Shown here in pieces: positions 52,702 to 61,969 of a stretch of DNA of 64,000 bases (position 1 is its first letter; every line of letters begins with the position of its first letter). The notes beneath the pieces are model-generated. The model was not told the DNA's origin and did not search any database. It saw only the letters and a program-made list of their open reading frames with translations. A program made the position numbers and the translations under genes. This DNA is from Bacillota bacterium (lineage in GTDB: Bacteria > Bacillota > Clostridia > Peptostreptococcales > Anaerovoracaceae). Where the stretch lies: contig JAUNQD010000005.1 in NCBI GenBank assembly GCA_030536355.1, positions 40,638 to 104,637 on the forward strand, read 5' to 3'.

Positions 52702-52730
52702 ATACTAGCCTATTTTGAGCTTCGTTTCAA
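52702..52730 (-). promoter_or_regulatory. Promoter of the saccharopine-dehydrogenase-like gene
   Basis: TTGAAA (52725-52730), a 17-bp spacer and TAGTAT (52702-52707) on the minus strand. Downstream in the leader, ATTGTT-TTC-AACAAT (52662-52676) is a perfect inverted repeat just before the ribosome site. Confidence 0.6.
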
Positions 52731-52768
52731 CCATACCCTTGCTAAAATAGTGTACTAGTTTGTTATTT

Positions 52769-54304
52769 CTATATTTTGTCGATAAGTACCAATTCTGCAC
52801 CTATTCCCTTGAATGTCGATCTTACGCTCAATGCATCGGAACTGGTGTAGCTTCCTGTAGTAACGTTGGCTTCCGTGATGAGTTTGTTGATGAATGCTTC
52901 TCTGACATCTGTCTTCATGCCCGGATCTATCATTTCCTTGACTCTTGACATTATGCTGTCTTTTTCAAGTCTGTATCTGATGATCCTGAAATTACCTGAT
53001 AGTCCTGTTGCCCTAACGAGAAATTCCATCTCATTGTCGTAATTCCTCGAGATCCTCATCAACTCCTCATAAGAATTGATCCGCTTGAGAGATCTTATAA
53101 CATTGGCATCGAAATTATATACCAGGATACTGAGGCTATCGAGAGCTCCCGGAAATTTGTTTTTAGTGGAAATGATATAGTTGTCTCCCGAAGTGATTAT
53201 CCCTTCTTTCATTTCCATCAGCTTCATATATGGTTCCGCCAATGTAGCGTTTACTCCTCGTTCCATTATCTCTTTAAGAGCCGGCGGTTCTTTCTGAAGT
53301 GCTGCATAATCATCATAGATATCGATATCCACGATAACAGGAGGAGTCTTAAGCTTGTCCGCATAATCTGCATATACGCCCTTCACCTGTTTTCTGATGG
53401 CATCTTCTATCTGTGCCGGTGAAACACGTTCATATTTTGCTTCGATCTCACGGCTGATTATCTTGCCGATATATTTCTTCCTGTATTCCAGCGGATGCAT
53501 GCCAAACCACTGTTCAAAATGCTTGATATAATATCTGACTGCCGAAAAACCTGTCTCGTCGGCAATGGCACCGATTTTCTTATTTGTTCCCAAAAGAAGT
53601 TTTTCGGATTCTTCGACTCTTATGTAGCTGAGCAGATCCTGGAAACTAAGACCTGTAGCTTCTTTTATTATATGAGACAAATAGTAAATGCTAAGATGTT
53701 CCTTATCCGCGATCTCGCTCAAAGTAAGCTTACGCGAATAATTCTCATACATATAATCTGTTATTCTGTTAAGTCTTCCTGCCAGGATCTTATTTCCCTT
53801 ATTCTTTGACTCATTTTTAAATTTACCGTCTTCCATGACGAAGTACTGGAAGTCCGACATGAGACATGCTATCAAATTATGTGTGCTTTCTATCACCTTG
53901 TCCTCATAGCGATATCCCTTCTGCAAAACTTCCATCATTATCTTGGCAAGTATCGTCCTCAATACTTCCAAACTTTCGTCGCTGTCGTCTTCCATATCTG
54001 TAACAAAGAAATTGTTTCTAAGGTTGTCGTAATATCTGGAGAAATATGCCAGATCCAGCTGGAGCATCATTACCATGTTATCCTCGCCGGTGCTTTCGAA
54101 GCTATGCATTTCTCTGTCATTGAGAATGAAAATATCACCTTGCTTCAGTGTGTAGGTATAATACCCGTTTCTCAAGGTGACTTTTCCATCCAGGACATAG
54201 ACTACTTCCATATCATCATGAAAATGTATAGGATATTCATTGATGTTTGCTGTTGTCACATTGATAGGAAGCCCGTCTTTGTAAACAATTTTTTCTTTCA
54301 ACAT
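52769..54304 (-). CDS. AraC-family regulator with long C-terminal extension
   Basis: 511 aa. An N-terminal cupin-like sensor (FHDDMEVVYVLDGKVTLRNGYY near residue 28) is followed by an AraC double HTH (about residues 185-275; LTLSEIADKEHLSIYYLSHIIKEATG, IGAIADETGFSAVRYYIKHFEQWFG). The last 220 residues are unusual and partly resemble the GH39-like tails of some AraC proteins (PGALDSLSILVYNFD), without catalytic residues I can identify. It is expressed from the region with DnaA boxes. It may control the dehydrogenase gene downstream. Confidence 0.87.
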   Translation of the reverse strand: MLKEKIVYKDGLPINVTTANINEYPIHFHDDMEVVYVLDGKVTLRNGYYTYTLKQGDIFILNDREMHSFESTGEDNMVMMLQLDLAYFSRYYDNLRNNFFVTDMEDDSDESLEVLRTILAKIMMEVLQKGYRYEDKVIESTHNLIACLMSDFQYFVMEDGKFKNESKNKGNKILAGRLNRITDYMYENYSRKLTLSEIADKEHLSIYYLSHIIKEATGLSFQDLLSYIRVEESEKLLLGTNKKIGAIADETGFSAVRYYIKHFEQWFGMHPLEYRKKYIGKIISREIEAKYERVSPAQIEDAIRKQVKGVYADYADKLKTPPVIVDIDIYDDYAALQKEPPALKEIMERGVNATLAEPYMKLMEMKEGIITSGDNYIISTKNKFPGALDSLSILVYNFDANVIRSLKRINSYEELMRISRNYDNEMEFLVRATGLSGNFRIIRYRLEKDSIMSRVKEMIDPGMKTDVREAFINKLITEANVTTGSYTSSDALSVRSTFKGIGAELVLIDKI

Positions 54305-54594
54305 TTTTTTCTTCTCCTACCTATACTTAGTTTTATGTCAACCTTTGTTCTTTTTTGTGTCGACATCTTTCAACAACCTAGCAAGCTCGTATTTATCAGC
54401 CTTTCAGAAGTTATCCACAAAAAATTTAAGATTGTATACAATTTTATCCAAAACCGCCTGTGGATTAGTTGAAAAAATTATTTGTTGAAATTTCAACGTT
54501 TCCAGCTGTCAAGTCCTTTTTTTCGTACCAACTTATCCACAAGATGTTCGTCCCTTATTTCACCGTGTGAACGACTTGCATAATTTCCGTCTTT
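54305..54594. other. Intergenic region with a DnaA-box cluster
   Basis: 290 bp without a gene. Four DnaA-type 9-mers occur: TTATCCACA at 54411-54419, TTATCCAAA at 54444-54452, TAATCCACA (minus strand) at 54459-54467 and TTATCCACA at 54533-54541. They sit next to AT-rich sequence (54420-54447). Palindromes TGTCGACA (54358-54365) and GTTGAAATTTCAAC (54484-54497) are also present. This may be an origin-like, titration or DnaA-regulatory site. Confidence 0.6.
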
Positions 54595-55326
54595 TTACTG
54601 GGTTTTGTTACCAGTTTCGTTCAAATACTTGCAAATACTAGCTTGCAGGGTTTTGGAAATTTCTTCTTGCTTACTGGCATTTTTTAGCATTTCCAAATCT
54701 TCCCTATTGGATAAAAAACCACATTCGACAATAATTATCGATCCACTCGCCTCTTTCAATAGGAAAACGTCATTCTTTCCCATCTCGGTACGTTTTTTAT
54801 CCGTATTGACCTTTTCATTAAGATCTTTCTGAACTATTTCAGCAGCCATACGGCTTTTCTCAACGATCGACGACTCACCCTCCGACGGATAAAAAACCTG
54901 CGCGCCCTTTACACTGTCGTCTTCCGTGAAACTGTTGAGATGTATGCTTATCGTCAGGTCCGCCTCAGCCTCATCTATGATCCTCTTTCGCTCATACATG
55001 TCCTGCGTCTTGAGAGATCTTATGGCCGCTTTATCGTTTTCTTCATACAGGCCATCGTCTGTTCTTCTCGTCATTATCACTCGGACACCTTCAGCTTCCA
55101 GCAGTTTTTTCAGATTTAAAGCGATTTTAAGATTTATGTCTTTTTCTGCTGTACCATCCGCCGCCACAGCACCGCCATCGATGCCGCCATGACCCGGATC
55201 CAGCACAACAACAGGACTTTCGGCCATCTTCCACACTTGCCTTATCGTCTCCGTATAACTCGGTATATTGAGCACCGACCACAACAATAATGCAACGATC
55301 AGCATGTCTATTACTTTGCTCTTCAT
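54595..55326 (-). CDS. cwlD: N-acetylmuramoyl-L-alanine amidase (CwlD-like)
   Basis: 243 aa from the ATG preceded by GAGG; the longer frame to 55491 lacks a ribosome site. An N-terminal signal anchor (VIDMLIVALLLWSVL) is followed by an Amidase_3 domain with zinc ligands in LDPGHGGID, the E of GTAEKDIN and H of ISIHLNS, and a later catalytic Glu in IIIVECGFLSN. It cleaves the amide between muramic acid and peptide; CwlD in Bacillus makes muramic-delta-lactam in spore cortex. Sporulation use here is inference. Confidence 0.9.
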   Translation of the reverse strand: MKSKVIDMLIVALLLWSVLNIPSYTETIRQVWKMAESPVVVLDPGHGGIDGGAVAADGTAEKDINLKIALNLKKLLEAEGVRVIMTRRTDDGLYEENDKAAIRSLKTQDMYERKRIIDEAEADLTISIHLNSFTEDDSVKGAQVFYPSEGESSIVEKSRMAAEIVQKDLNEKVNTDKKRTEMGKNDVFLLKEASGSIIIVECGFLSNREDLEMLKNASKQEEISKTLQASICKYLNETGNKTQ

Positions 55327-55417
55327 GGTCCACCTCGCAAACATATTTACCCAAATATATTCGCGAAGAGCTCGAACATATAACCGCAAGTTAGTTAATT
55401 TCACTTTATCACTGTTA

Positions 55418-55423
55418 ATTATA
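55418..55423 (-). promoter_or_regulatory. Extended -10 promoter of cwlD
   Basis: On the minus strand TGG precedes TATAAT (55418-55423); no clear -35. It is divergent from the alaX promoter. Confidence 0.5.
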
Positions 55424-55497
55424 CCACAATCTTTTTGCAGAAAAAACAAATAAATACAGCTTTCACCGCAAAAAATTTTGTTTTTTCTCATTTATAT

Positions 55498-55526
55498 TTG
55501 ACTTTTTTGCTCCTACTATTTAAACT
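55498..55526 (+). promoter_or_regulatory. Promoter of the alaX gene
   Basis: TTGACT (55498-55503), a 17-bp spacer and TAAACT (55521-55526); AGGAG lies before the ATG at 55572. Confidence 0.6.
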
Positions 55527-55571
55527 TCTAATTAACAAGACTATTAATGATCACAGGAGTTTAAAATAATT

Positions 55572-56828
55572 ATGCAAACAACAAGATTATACCAGCATGA
55601 TCGATACATCAAAGAATGGGATGCTGTCATCACCTCAATTACCGATAACGGCGACAATTTGGTGATAACCCTCGATAAAACAGCTTTTTTTCCTGAAGGC
55701 GGTGGTCAGAGCTGCGACCTGGGAAGCATCGGTCCGTACACTATCATAGATGTTCAGGAAAAAGACGAAGAAGTCATCCATACAGCTATGATCCCTTCTG
55801 CAGATGATGCAAAGGGCACTGCCGCATACGCAGAGGGCCTGCCTGCTGCCGGCGATACAGTAAGCTGCAGCATCGACTGGGACAGAAGATTTGATAACAT
55901 GCAGAGACACTGCGGAGAACATATCTTATCAGGGATATTCTTCTCCATGTACGGCGGCGTCAACCGCGGGTTCCACATGGGTCAGGACTACATGACTGTC
56001 GACATAAGCCTTGAGGCAGATCCTGAAGTCAAAGAGATAACATACGAAGATGCACTGGCAGCTGAGCTGGAAGCCAACAAGGTGATCTGGTCAGACGCAC
56101 CCGTAACGGTAATGCACTTCGAATCACGCGATGAAGCCGAAAAAATGCCCCTCAGAAAGGCTTTAGCCTTCGATGAGGATATTACTATCGTTTCAGTCGG
56201 TTCCATCGATAATGCGGCAGACTGCGTCGCTTGCTGCGGTACCCATCCGAACACTGCGGGGCAAGTGGGCCTTATCAAAATATATAAAGTGGAAAATTAC
56301 AAGGGCATGTTCAGGATATACTTCGAAGCCGGCGAAAGAGCAATGAATGACTACAGAGCCAAGCACAATGTTCTGACTACGCTTTCCAATAGGTACTCAT
56401 CTTCCATAGAAGACTTCCCGTCGAAACTGAAGGTCCAAGAAGAAAAGCTGGCAGAAGCCAAGAGCGAACTGTTCCAGATCAAGAAGATCTTCATGGAAAA
56501 CGAATATGAGAAAGTTGACCGTCTCTTGGAAGAAACAGAAGGCAATGTTGTGACCTATGAAGTCGAAGGGCTTTCGCTGGACGACATTTTCAATATGGCC
56601 AAGCGCTATATGAGCAACTGTGCTAAGCTCCTCATGCTTTATTCAATCAAGGACACTTCATACATCCTTGTCTCAGACGGAAACATCGACTGCGGATCCC
56701 TTGTCAAAGAATACGCATCCTTCTACAAAGGCAAAGGCGGCGGCAACAAAGTTTCTGCCAGAGGCATCTTCACATCAAAAGAAGATGCAGAAATGTTCGC
56801 AGATCTTATCCGTAAGCATCTGCGCTAA
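55572..56828 (+). CDS. alaX: Alanyl-tRNA editing protein, AlaX-L type
   Basis: 418 aa, trans-editing of Ser/Gly mis-charged tRNA(Ala). The N-terminal part matches the AlaRS second-additional domain: FPEGGGQSCDLG, the zinc-binding HCGEH near residue 116 and CGTHPNTAG near residue 220. A long coiled-coil-like segment (about 280-330) and a C-terminal DHHA1 domain (KGGGNKVSARG) follow, making it the long AlaX-L form. It is monocistronic, ending at a terminator. Confidence 0.92.
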   Translation: MQTTRLYQHDRYIKEWDAVITSITDNGDNLVITLDKTAFFPEGGGQSCDLGSIGPYTIIDVQEKDEEVIHTAMIPSADDAKGTAAYAEGLPAAGDTVSCSIDWDRRFDNMQRHCGEHILSGIFFSMYGGVNRGFHMGQDYMTVDISLEADPEVKEITYEDALAAELEANKVIWSDAPVTVMHFESRDEAEKMPLRKALAFDEDITIVSVGSIDNAADCVACCGTHPNTAGQVGLIKIYKVENYKGMFRIYFEAGERAMNDYRAKHNVLTTLSNRYSSSIEDFPSKLKVQEEKLAEAKSELFQIKKIFMENEYEKVDRLLEETEGNVVTYEVEGLSLDDIFNMAKRYMSNCAKLLMLYSIKDTSYILVSDGNIDCGSLVKEYASFYKGKGGGNKVSARGIFTSKEDAEMFADLIRKHLR

Positions 56829-56865
56829 ATCCCGGAATGCGCGACTGTGCGCTTTGCAAAAAACA

Positions 56866-56903
56866 AATAAGAGGCTGTGCTTATGCACTAGCCTCTATTT
56901 TTA
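56866..56903. terminator. Bidirectional terminator between alaX and the 3D-domain gene
   Basis: Stem AATAAGAGGCT (56866-56876) with AGCCTCTATT (56890-56899), then a T-run overlapping the stop codon of the minus-strand gene. A GTGCGCTTTGCA motif (56847-56858) lies between the alaX stop and the stem. Confidence 0.82.
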
Positions 56904-58172
56904 TTCTATGTATATGGTCACGTATCGTACGCCCCATCTGACGCATTCAGCGTGGGTCGCCATGTATATGTCTATGGTGTTGCCTTTGATGTTGCCTCCG
57001 GTATCTTCAGCTCTTCTGGCTCCGATACCTTCTATATATACGTTGGTGCCAAGCGGTATGACACTCGGGTCTACAGCGATCTCACCGACTCTGGCGCGTG
57101 TGCCCATGGCAGTCGTTCCACCACCTGTATACGAGTACGCTTTCACCACCAGCTTGCGACTGTAGGTCTTCCCGTTGTAATTGACGCGGGTACCTACGGC
57201 CACTATTTCATCCACCACCGGTTTGATGTTCTCACGAGACAGTTCTTTTCTTGAAGCTTCCTTACCATCTATGTATGTGACCTCATAGATCACCTTATCT
57301 TTGCCGTTTTTCCCTTCTGTGATGACTTTAGTTTCGCCCTCATTCATGTTGACATCATCTTGATTGATCGTCTTGAACTTGACCTTTTCATTGACCGTGA
57401 TTTTCTTGATGTCCACACGCTGAACTACTATCTTCATGTCTTGTGTCAGTGGTGTTTTGATGTCCGGCGTTATTATATCGTGCTTGCGTACCTTGTAGCC
57501 CTCATCCTTAAGGGCCTCGCCAACAGTTTTTTCAAGGGATTTGCATTTAGCAGTCTCGCCATCTGCCGTCACCTTGAAGTCTGTGGCATGCACCAGCTTG
57601 AACTTCATACCATCATGGATGAATCCCGTCGGCGGTGTGGAAAGGTAGTCCTTATCGCAGTATTTTATGCCTTCATCTTCAAGAAAACCTTTTACTGTAT
57701 ATTCCTTGGTGATGATTTTTGTTTTGTCGCCGTCGATCGTTGCAGTGACTTCTCTCGGAACCATCGTTGTATATGCGAACATTGCTGTCAGCAGTACGAT
57801 GAATGCGGCGGCAATGGCAACTAGGCTGCCATAGAGTTTCCAAAAGCCCGTCTTCTGCTCAGATTCTGGTTCGCAAAGTTCAGGCTCCGGCTCCGTCTCA
57901 GGGGCGGTATCCTGTTCGATCTCGGGCTCCGATTCAGGCACGAACTCAGGAACAAGCTCTTCTTCCGGCTCCGGTTCAGGTTCCGGCTCGACCTCAGGCA
58001 CAGATTCCGGTTCGGATTCGCAAAGTTCAGGTTCTTCCTCAGGCTCAGGTTCAGGTTCGGTCGGCTCGAGCGCCGATTCGGCCGTCTGTTCTTCCCTCTC
58101 CTCTTTACCTTCTATGATCTCCTTGAAACTTTTTTTCTCTTCATTAAATATATTTCGTATATCAATTCTCAT
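56901..58172 (-). CDS. Membrane-anchored DUF348-G5-3D wall protein with an acidic E/P-rich N-terminus
   Basis: 423 aa. Residues 1-20 are basic/charged, and 35-108 are a low-complexity Glu/Pro-rich tract of EPEPE-type repeats. A membrane helix (about 115-137, [21 protein letters not shown]) is followed by two DUF348 ubiquitin-like repeats, a G5 domain ([20 protein letters not shown]) and a C-terminal 3D domain with [11 protein letters not shown] and [15 protein letters not shown]. It resembles YabE/RpfB-type wall hydrolases in which 3D is lytic-transglycosylase-like. The E/P tract would be cytoplasmic, which is odd for a wall enzyme. It lies 6 nt after pepV. Confidence 0.9.
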   Translation of the reverse strand: MRIDIRNIFNEEKKSFKEIIEGKEEREEQTAESALEPTEPEPEPEEEPELCESEPESVPEVEPEPEPEPEEELVPEFVPESEPEIEQDTAPETEPEPELCEPESEQKTGFWKLYGSLVAIAAAFIVLLTAMFAYTTMVPREVTATIDGDKTKIITKEYTVKGFLEDEGIKYCDKDYLSTPPTGFIHDGMKFKLVHATDFKVTADGETAKCKSLEKTVGEALKDEGYKVRKHDIITPDIKTPLTQDMKIVVQRVDIKKITVNEKVKFKTINQDDVNMNEGETKVITEGKNGKDKVIYEVTYIDGKEASRKELSRENIKPVVDEIVAVGTRVNYNGKTYSRKLVVKAYSYTGGGTTAMGTRARVGEIAVDPSVIPLGTNVYIEGIGARRAEDTGGNIKGNTIDIYMATHAECVRWGVRYVTIYIE

Positions 58173-58178
58173 ATATTA

Positions 58179-59609
58179 CTACTTATCCAGTTCAGCCAGC
58201 TTATAAATGGCTTCCGCATATATTTTCGTGAGTTTCATCATATTTTCTACGGAAATATACTCATTTTTCTGATGCATCACATCTTCATCTTCAGGGAATC
58301 TTGCCCCAAATGCTATGGTATTCTCAACAGCTCTGGCATAAGTTCCTCCGCCGATCACAAGCGGTTTGCTTTCTGTATCGCCTGTATGTTTTCTGTATAT
58401 ATCCATAAGAGTTTTTACCAACGGCTCATCTTCCGCCACATAAATAGGCAGCTGATGCTTACCCTTGACGATCCCAAGATCATACTTATCAAGGACTGTC
58501 ATGATGCCTTCATAAACTTTGTCATCATCCATAGTAACAGGATATCTGACATTTATGGTCAGCTTGGCAGTCTTCTTATCCAGCTCTATCATTCCCACAT
58601 TGAATACCAGCTTGCCGGATGGTTCGTCTTCAAAACCGCATCCCATCTCTTCTCCATGTAGTCTGTATCCTATATGTTCATTATAGAAGCTTATAAAATC
58701 ATTAGTATCCTCACTGGCAAAATTGAGTCTTCCCAGGAATTCCATCATCATAGTGATGGCGTTAAGTCCCTGCTCAGGTTTAGCACCGTGGGCCGAGATA
58801 CCCTGTACAGTTATTTCGAAACTCTTGCCAATGCCTTTGCAGTTGATCTTGCAGTTTTTCTCAGTTCTGAATTTCGCCACAAGTTCTTTGACATGTTCAT
58901 ATCCCGCTCCCGCACTTTCATGAAGGACTGCTCTGGCGTGATCGGCTACGGAATTGGCCGCCGTACCACCTTTTATTGAGCTGAGCTCAAGGCCTTTGAT
59001 GGTTCCGTGATTGAATTTCTTCACAATGTCGAATACCAGGATCCCCTTTTCTCCATGGATGGCAGGAAAATCTCCATCAGGCGTAAAGCCCAGATCAGGT
59101 TTATCTCCAACACGATCCAAATAATATTCCATGCCGTGCCAGTTTGTCTCTTCATCAAGTCCTAAAATGAGACGGATCGTTCTCTTCGGTTCATATCCGC
59201 ATTCCTTCAGCGCTTTCATGGCATAAAAGCTCGCGATAACAGGACCTTTGTCATCGGTAGTCCCTCTGCCGCAGATATTACCATCGATCACTTCTCCGCC
59301 GTAAGGCTCAAAATCCCAGCCGCTGCCTTCAGGAACGACATCCAGATGACCTACTACACCTACGATACCATCTTCTGTTCCCGTGAAGTCGATGTGTCCG
59401 CCGTAATTATCGGCATTAAAAGTATCGAACCCCTCTTTCTCTGCCTTTTGCATCATGAAAAGGTACGCCTTATGGACCTCTTCGCCGAAAGGCATATTGC
59501 CCTTTGGATCAGAAACTACACTAGGTATAGAGATAAGATTAGACAGAGATGAAATCATCTCTGTCTTGTTTTCTTCTATTCGTTTGTTTACGTTGTTCAA
59601 CAATTCCAT
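58179..59609 (-). CDS. pepV: Dipeptidase PepV-type (M20 family metallopeptidase)
   Basis: 476 aa. It hydrolyses dipeptides in the cytoplasm using two zinc ions. Metal-binding residues are in VGHLDVVPEG near residue 85, GTTDDKGPVIA near residue 115, and LGLDEETNWHG near 148, with VIGGGTYARAVENTIAFGARFP near the C-terminus. The lid domain is present and length is as expected. It starts 2 nt after the NifU-like gene. Confidence 0.93.
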   Translation of the reverse strand: MELLNNVNKRIEENKTEMISSLSNLISIPSVVSDPKGNMPFGEEVHKAYLFMMQKAEKEGFDTFNADNYGGHIDFTGTEDGIVGVVGHLDVVPEGSGWDFEPYGGEVIDGNICGRGTTDDKGPVIASFYAMKALKECGYEPKRTIRLILGLDEETNWHGMEYYLDRVGDKPDLGFTPDGDFPAIHGEKGILVFDIVKKFNHGTIKGLELSSIKGGTAANSVADHARAVLHESAGAGYEHVKELVAKFRTEKNCKINCKGIGKSFEITVQGISAHGAKPEQGLNAITMMMEFLGRLNFASEDTNDFISFYNEHIGYRLHGEEMGCGFEDEPSGKLVFNVGMIELDKKTAKLTINVRYPVTMDDDKVYEGIMTVLDKYDLGIVKGKHQLPIYVAEDEPLVKTLMDIYRKHTGDTESKPLVIGGGTYARAVENTIAFGARFPEDEDVMHQKNEYISVENMMKLTKIYAEAIYKLAELDK

Positions 59610-59611
59610 AA

Positions 59612-59836
59612 TTACAGTACGGATTCAACCGCTTTGATTTCAGGATAGCTTTCTTTCAGGATCTTTTCTACTACGCCTTTGATTGTCATCTGAGCGCCCG
59701 GGCATCCTGCACAATGACCCTTAAGTCTTACTTTAACGATGTTGTCTTCTGTGTATTCCACGAATTCCAGGTCTCCTCCGTCTCTCTGTAAGAAAGGTCT
59801 GATCTGATCTAATGCATCTTTGATTTTCTGTTCCAT
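59612..59836 (-). CDS. NifU-like C-terminal domain protein (Fe-S scaffold)
   Basis: 74 aa, a single NifU C-terminal (Nfu) domain: IRPFLQRDGGDLEFVEY and the cluster-binding CAGCPGAQMT. It probably holds and delivers 4Fe-4S clusters. It is adjacent to pepV (2 nt) and downstream of the solute-binding lipoprotein gene (52 nt). Anaerobic clostridia usually have such a short Nfu. Confidence 0.93.
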   Translation of the reverse strand: MEQKIKDALDQIRPFLQRDGGDLEFVEYTEDNIVKVRLKGHCAGCPGAQMTIKGVVEKILKESYPEIKAVESVL

Positions 59837-59888
59837 TTTAGTTCTCCTTTAATATATATTATTTTCATTTTGTTACTATATTATTACG

Positions 59889-61088
59889 CTACTGAGGATC
59901 CATCGTATGTATGGAAACCACTTTACCGTTTTCCCACGTACTTATATATGCAGTCTTTATCGGGTCGCCTGTGCTGCTGAATGTGATCATTCCGGAAGCT
60001 CCCTGGAACTGTGTCTGACCGGCCAGTACTTTTCGCACATCGTTGGCATCGGCATCATCGTCTGCTTTATCGATAGCATTGAGAGCTATAAGGTAGGCGT
60101 CATATCCCAGCGCCACTCCATCCTGAGGAACTGTATCAGCCCCGTATTTTTCTCTATATGCCTTAAGGAATTTCTCCGACTCCTCATTTATTGTTTCTTT
60201 CGCATCGAAGAAGTTTACGAATGCGATATTATCCTTGGTGGCTGCCGTTCCTGCCTGCTTATAGAAGTCATTGCTGCTCCAGTCTGTGTCTCCGAGGAAG
60301 ACAGTACTAAGCCCCATTGATTTGGCCTGCTTGATTATATTGGCGGCATCAGACATTTCTCCCGGCAGGATAACGCTCTTAACTCCCGAATCCTTGACGA
60401 TCTGCAGCTGCTTGCTGAAATCTTTAGCGCCCGGCTTGTATTCTTCATATACTACTATGGCGTTCTCATTGCCTGTTTCAGCCTTCATTCTGTCTGTAAA
60501 GGCAGTCGCCATGGCCAGGGCTGCATCATCACCCTTAGGGAGCAATACTCCTGCTGTAGTTTCCTTTTTCTGGCTCAACAAATACTTGGCCAAGATATCT
60601 CCCTGGTTGGAATCAACGTAACATACTCTGAAGTAGTATGCGTTGTTTCTTGTTACCAGCGGATTTGTGTTTGTTGCTGCTATTGCCGGGATCCTGGCAT
60701 CCTTGATGTGTTCTCCGGCAACCAATGAATATACGCTGCCGTAACTTCCCAGTATCGCCTTAGGCTCCTTGACTATCAATTCTTTGATAGCTGTCTCTGC
60801 TGCGTCCAGATCGGATCCGTTGTCCGCGTAAACCAGCTCTACGATCTTACCATTGACTGTAGGATACATATCGTGTGCCAGCTCGATGCCTTTTATCTCC
60901 TGTTCAGCTGCTTCACTGTCAGTTCCGGTCATCGGCTGATAGACACCTATCTGAATGGTCGCTTTCATATCCTGCGGCTTTTCGATGAACCCTGTCTTGA
61001 AATTCTCGAAGGTAGCACATCCGGTAAGAAGCGATACCATCATCATCACCAATATTAATGCTATGATATTTCTGCTCTTTATTTTCAC
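59889..61088 (-). CDS. Branched-chain amino-acid-type solute-binding lipoprotein (orphan)
   Basis: 399 aa. A GTG start at 61088 with AAAGGG is preferred over the upstream ATG (61106), which has no ribosome site. The signal ends in lipobox LLTGC (Cys about residue 23). The mature part is a periplasmic-binding-type 1 fold (IQIGVYQPMTGTDSEAAEQE, ELVYADNGSD, AILGSYGSV, AIAATNTNPLVT, FLGDTDWSS), as in LivJ-like proteins. No permease or ATPase lies next to it, so it works with a transporter elsewhere or as a sensor partner. Confidence 0.92.
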   Translation of the reverse strand: MKIKSRNIIALILVMMMVSLLTGCATFENFKTGFIEKPQDMKATIQIGVYQPMTGTDSEAAEQEIKGIELAHDMYPTVNGKIVELVYADNGSDLDAAETAIKELIVKEPKAILGSYGSVYSLVAGEHIKDARIPAIAATNTNPLVTRNNAYYFRVCYVDSNQGDILAKYLLSQKKETTAGVLLPKGDDAALAMATAFTDRMKAETGNENAIVVYEEYKPGAKDFSKQLQIVKDSGVKSVILPGEMSDAANIIKQAKSMGLSTVFLGDTDWSSNDFYKQAGTAATKDNIAFVNFFDAKETINEESEKFLKAYREKYGADTVPQDGVALGYDAYLIALNAIDKADDDADANDVRKVLAGQTQFQGASGMITFSSTGDPIKTAYISTWENGKVVSIHTMDPQ

Positions 61089-61233
61089 TAAATCACCCTT
61101 TATCATATATAAACTCTAACGATTATTTTACCATGGCTATTATATATAAGTAAAGTGTAAGTGACGTGAAAGGTGGCTGTTGTTTATTGATGTACGGCTA
61201 AAATTTAGTCAAAAAAAATTTATAAAAAGGGTA

Positions 61234-61262
61234 TTGACTAATCTGTACCAAAATGGTATATT
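61234..61262 (+). promoter_or_regulatory. Promoter of the rubrerythrin gene
   Basis: TTGACT (61234-61239), a 17-bp spacer and TATATT (61257-61262), with a 65-nt leader and AAGGAGGA before the ATG. Confidence 0.85.
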
Positions 61263-61333
61263 ATGCTCACAAGGTTAAGAAACCCTAGATTGCATGAGTA
61301 AAAAATATATGAATTAACAAGGAGGACACAATT

Positions 61334-61876
61334 ATGAAATGGTCATGTTCAATTTGCGGATACACACACGAAGGAGCTGCTGCTCCTGATAAATGCCCAC
61401 AGTGCGGCGTTCCTGCTGAAAAGTTCGTTCAGGTAGCTGAAGGCGAAAGAGAATGGGCTGCAGAACACGTTCTGGGAGTTGCTCAGGGTGTTGATGAAGA
61501 AATCATCGCAGGTCTGAGAGAAAACTTCATGGGAGAATGCACAGAAGTAGGTATGTATCTGGCAATGGCTAGAGTAGCACATAGAGAAGGCTACCCTGAA
61601 ATCGGTCTGTACTGGGAAAAGGCTGCTTATGAAGAAGCAGAACACGCTTCCAAGTTTGCAGAACTGCTGGGCGAAGTAGTTACAGACTCAACTAAGAAGA
61701 ATCTCGAAATGAGAGTTGACGCTGAATGCGGAGCAACTGCAGGCAAGTTCGAGCTGGCTAAGAGAGCTAAGGAACTGAACCTGGATGCTATCCATGACAC
61801 AGTTCACGAAATGGCTAGAGATGAAGCAAGACACGGCAAGGCATTCGAAGGTCTGCTGAAGAGATACTTTGGTTAA
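61334..61876 (+). CDS. rbr: Reverse rubrerythrin
   Basis: 180 aa. It reduces hydrogen peroxide or oxygen in anaerobes. The rubredoxin-like iron site is N-terminal (CSICGY...CPQCGVP), followed by the four-helix diiron domain (EE in [29 protein letters not shown]), so domains are in the reverse order to classical rubrerythrin. Strong promoter, AAGGAGG and codon use suggest very high expression. Monocistronic. Confidence 0.96.
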   Translation: MKWSCSICGYTHEGAAAPDKCPQCGVPAEKFVQVAEGEREWAAEHVLGVAQGVDEEIIAGLRENFMGECTEVGMYLAMARVAHREGYPEIGLYWEKAAYEEAEHASKFAELLGEVVTDSTKKNLEMRVDAECGATAGKFELAKRAKELNLDAIHDTVHEMARDEARHGKAFEGLLKRYFG

Positions 61877-61930
61877 AGATTCCTACAGGGGTATAGGATA
61901 GAGGCTACATAGTTTGGTATTGAAACTAAA

Positions 61931-61960
61931 AAAGAGAACAGTGAAAACTGTTCTCTTTTT
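61931..61960. terminator. Bidirectional terminator after rubrerythrin
   Basis: Stem AAAGAGAACAGT (61931-61942) with its complement, GAAA loop, long T-run. Confidence 0.93.
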
Positions 61961-61969
61961 TTAACTCTA

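Noticed and set aside
54305..54594. Firm call of the chromosomal replication origin
   Set aside because: dnaA, dnaN and similar genes are not adjacent and gene orientation does not switch here; reported only as a DnaA-box cluster.
57850..58115. Tandem DNA repeat array in the 3D-protein gene
   Set aside because: It is the coding sequence of a Glu/Pro-rich low-complexity tract, imperfect at DNA level; treated as part of the CDS.
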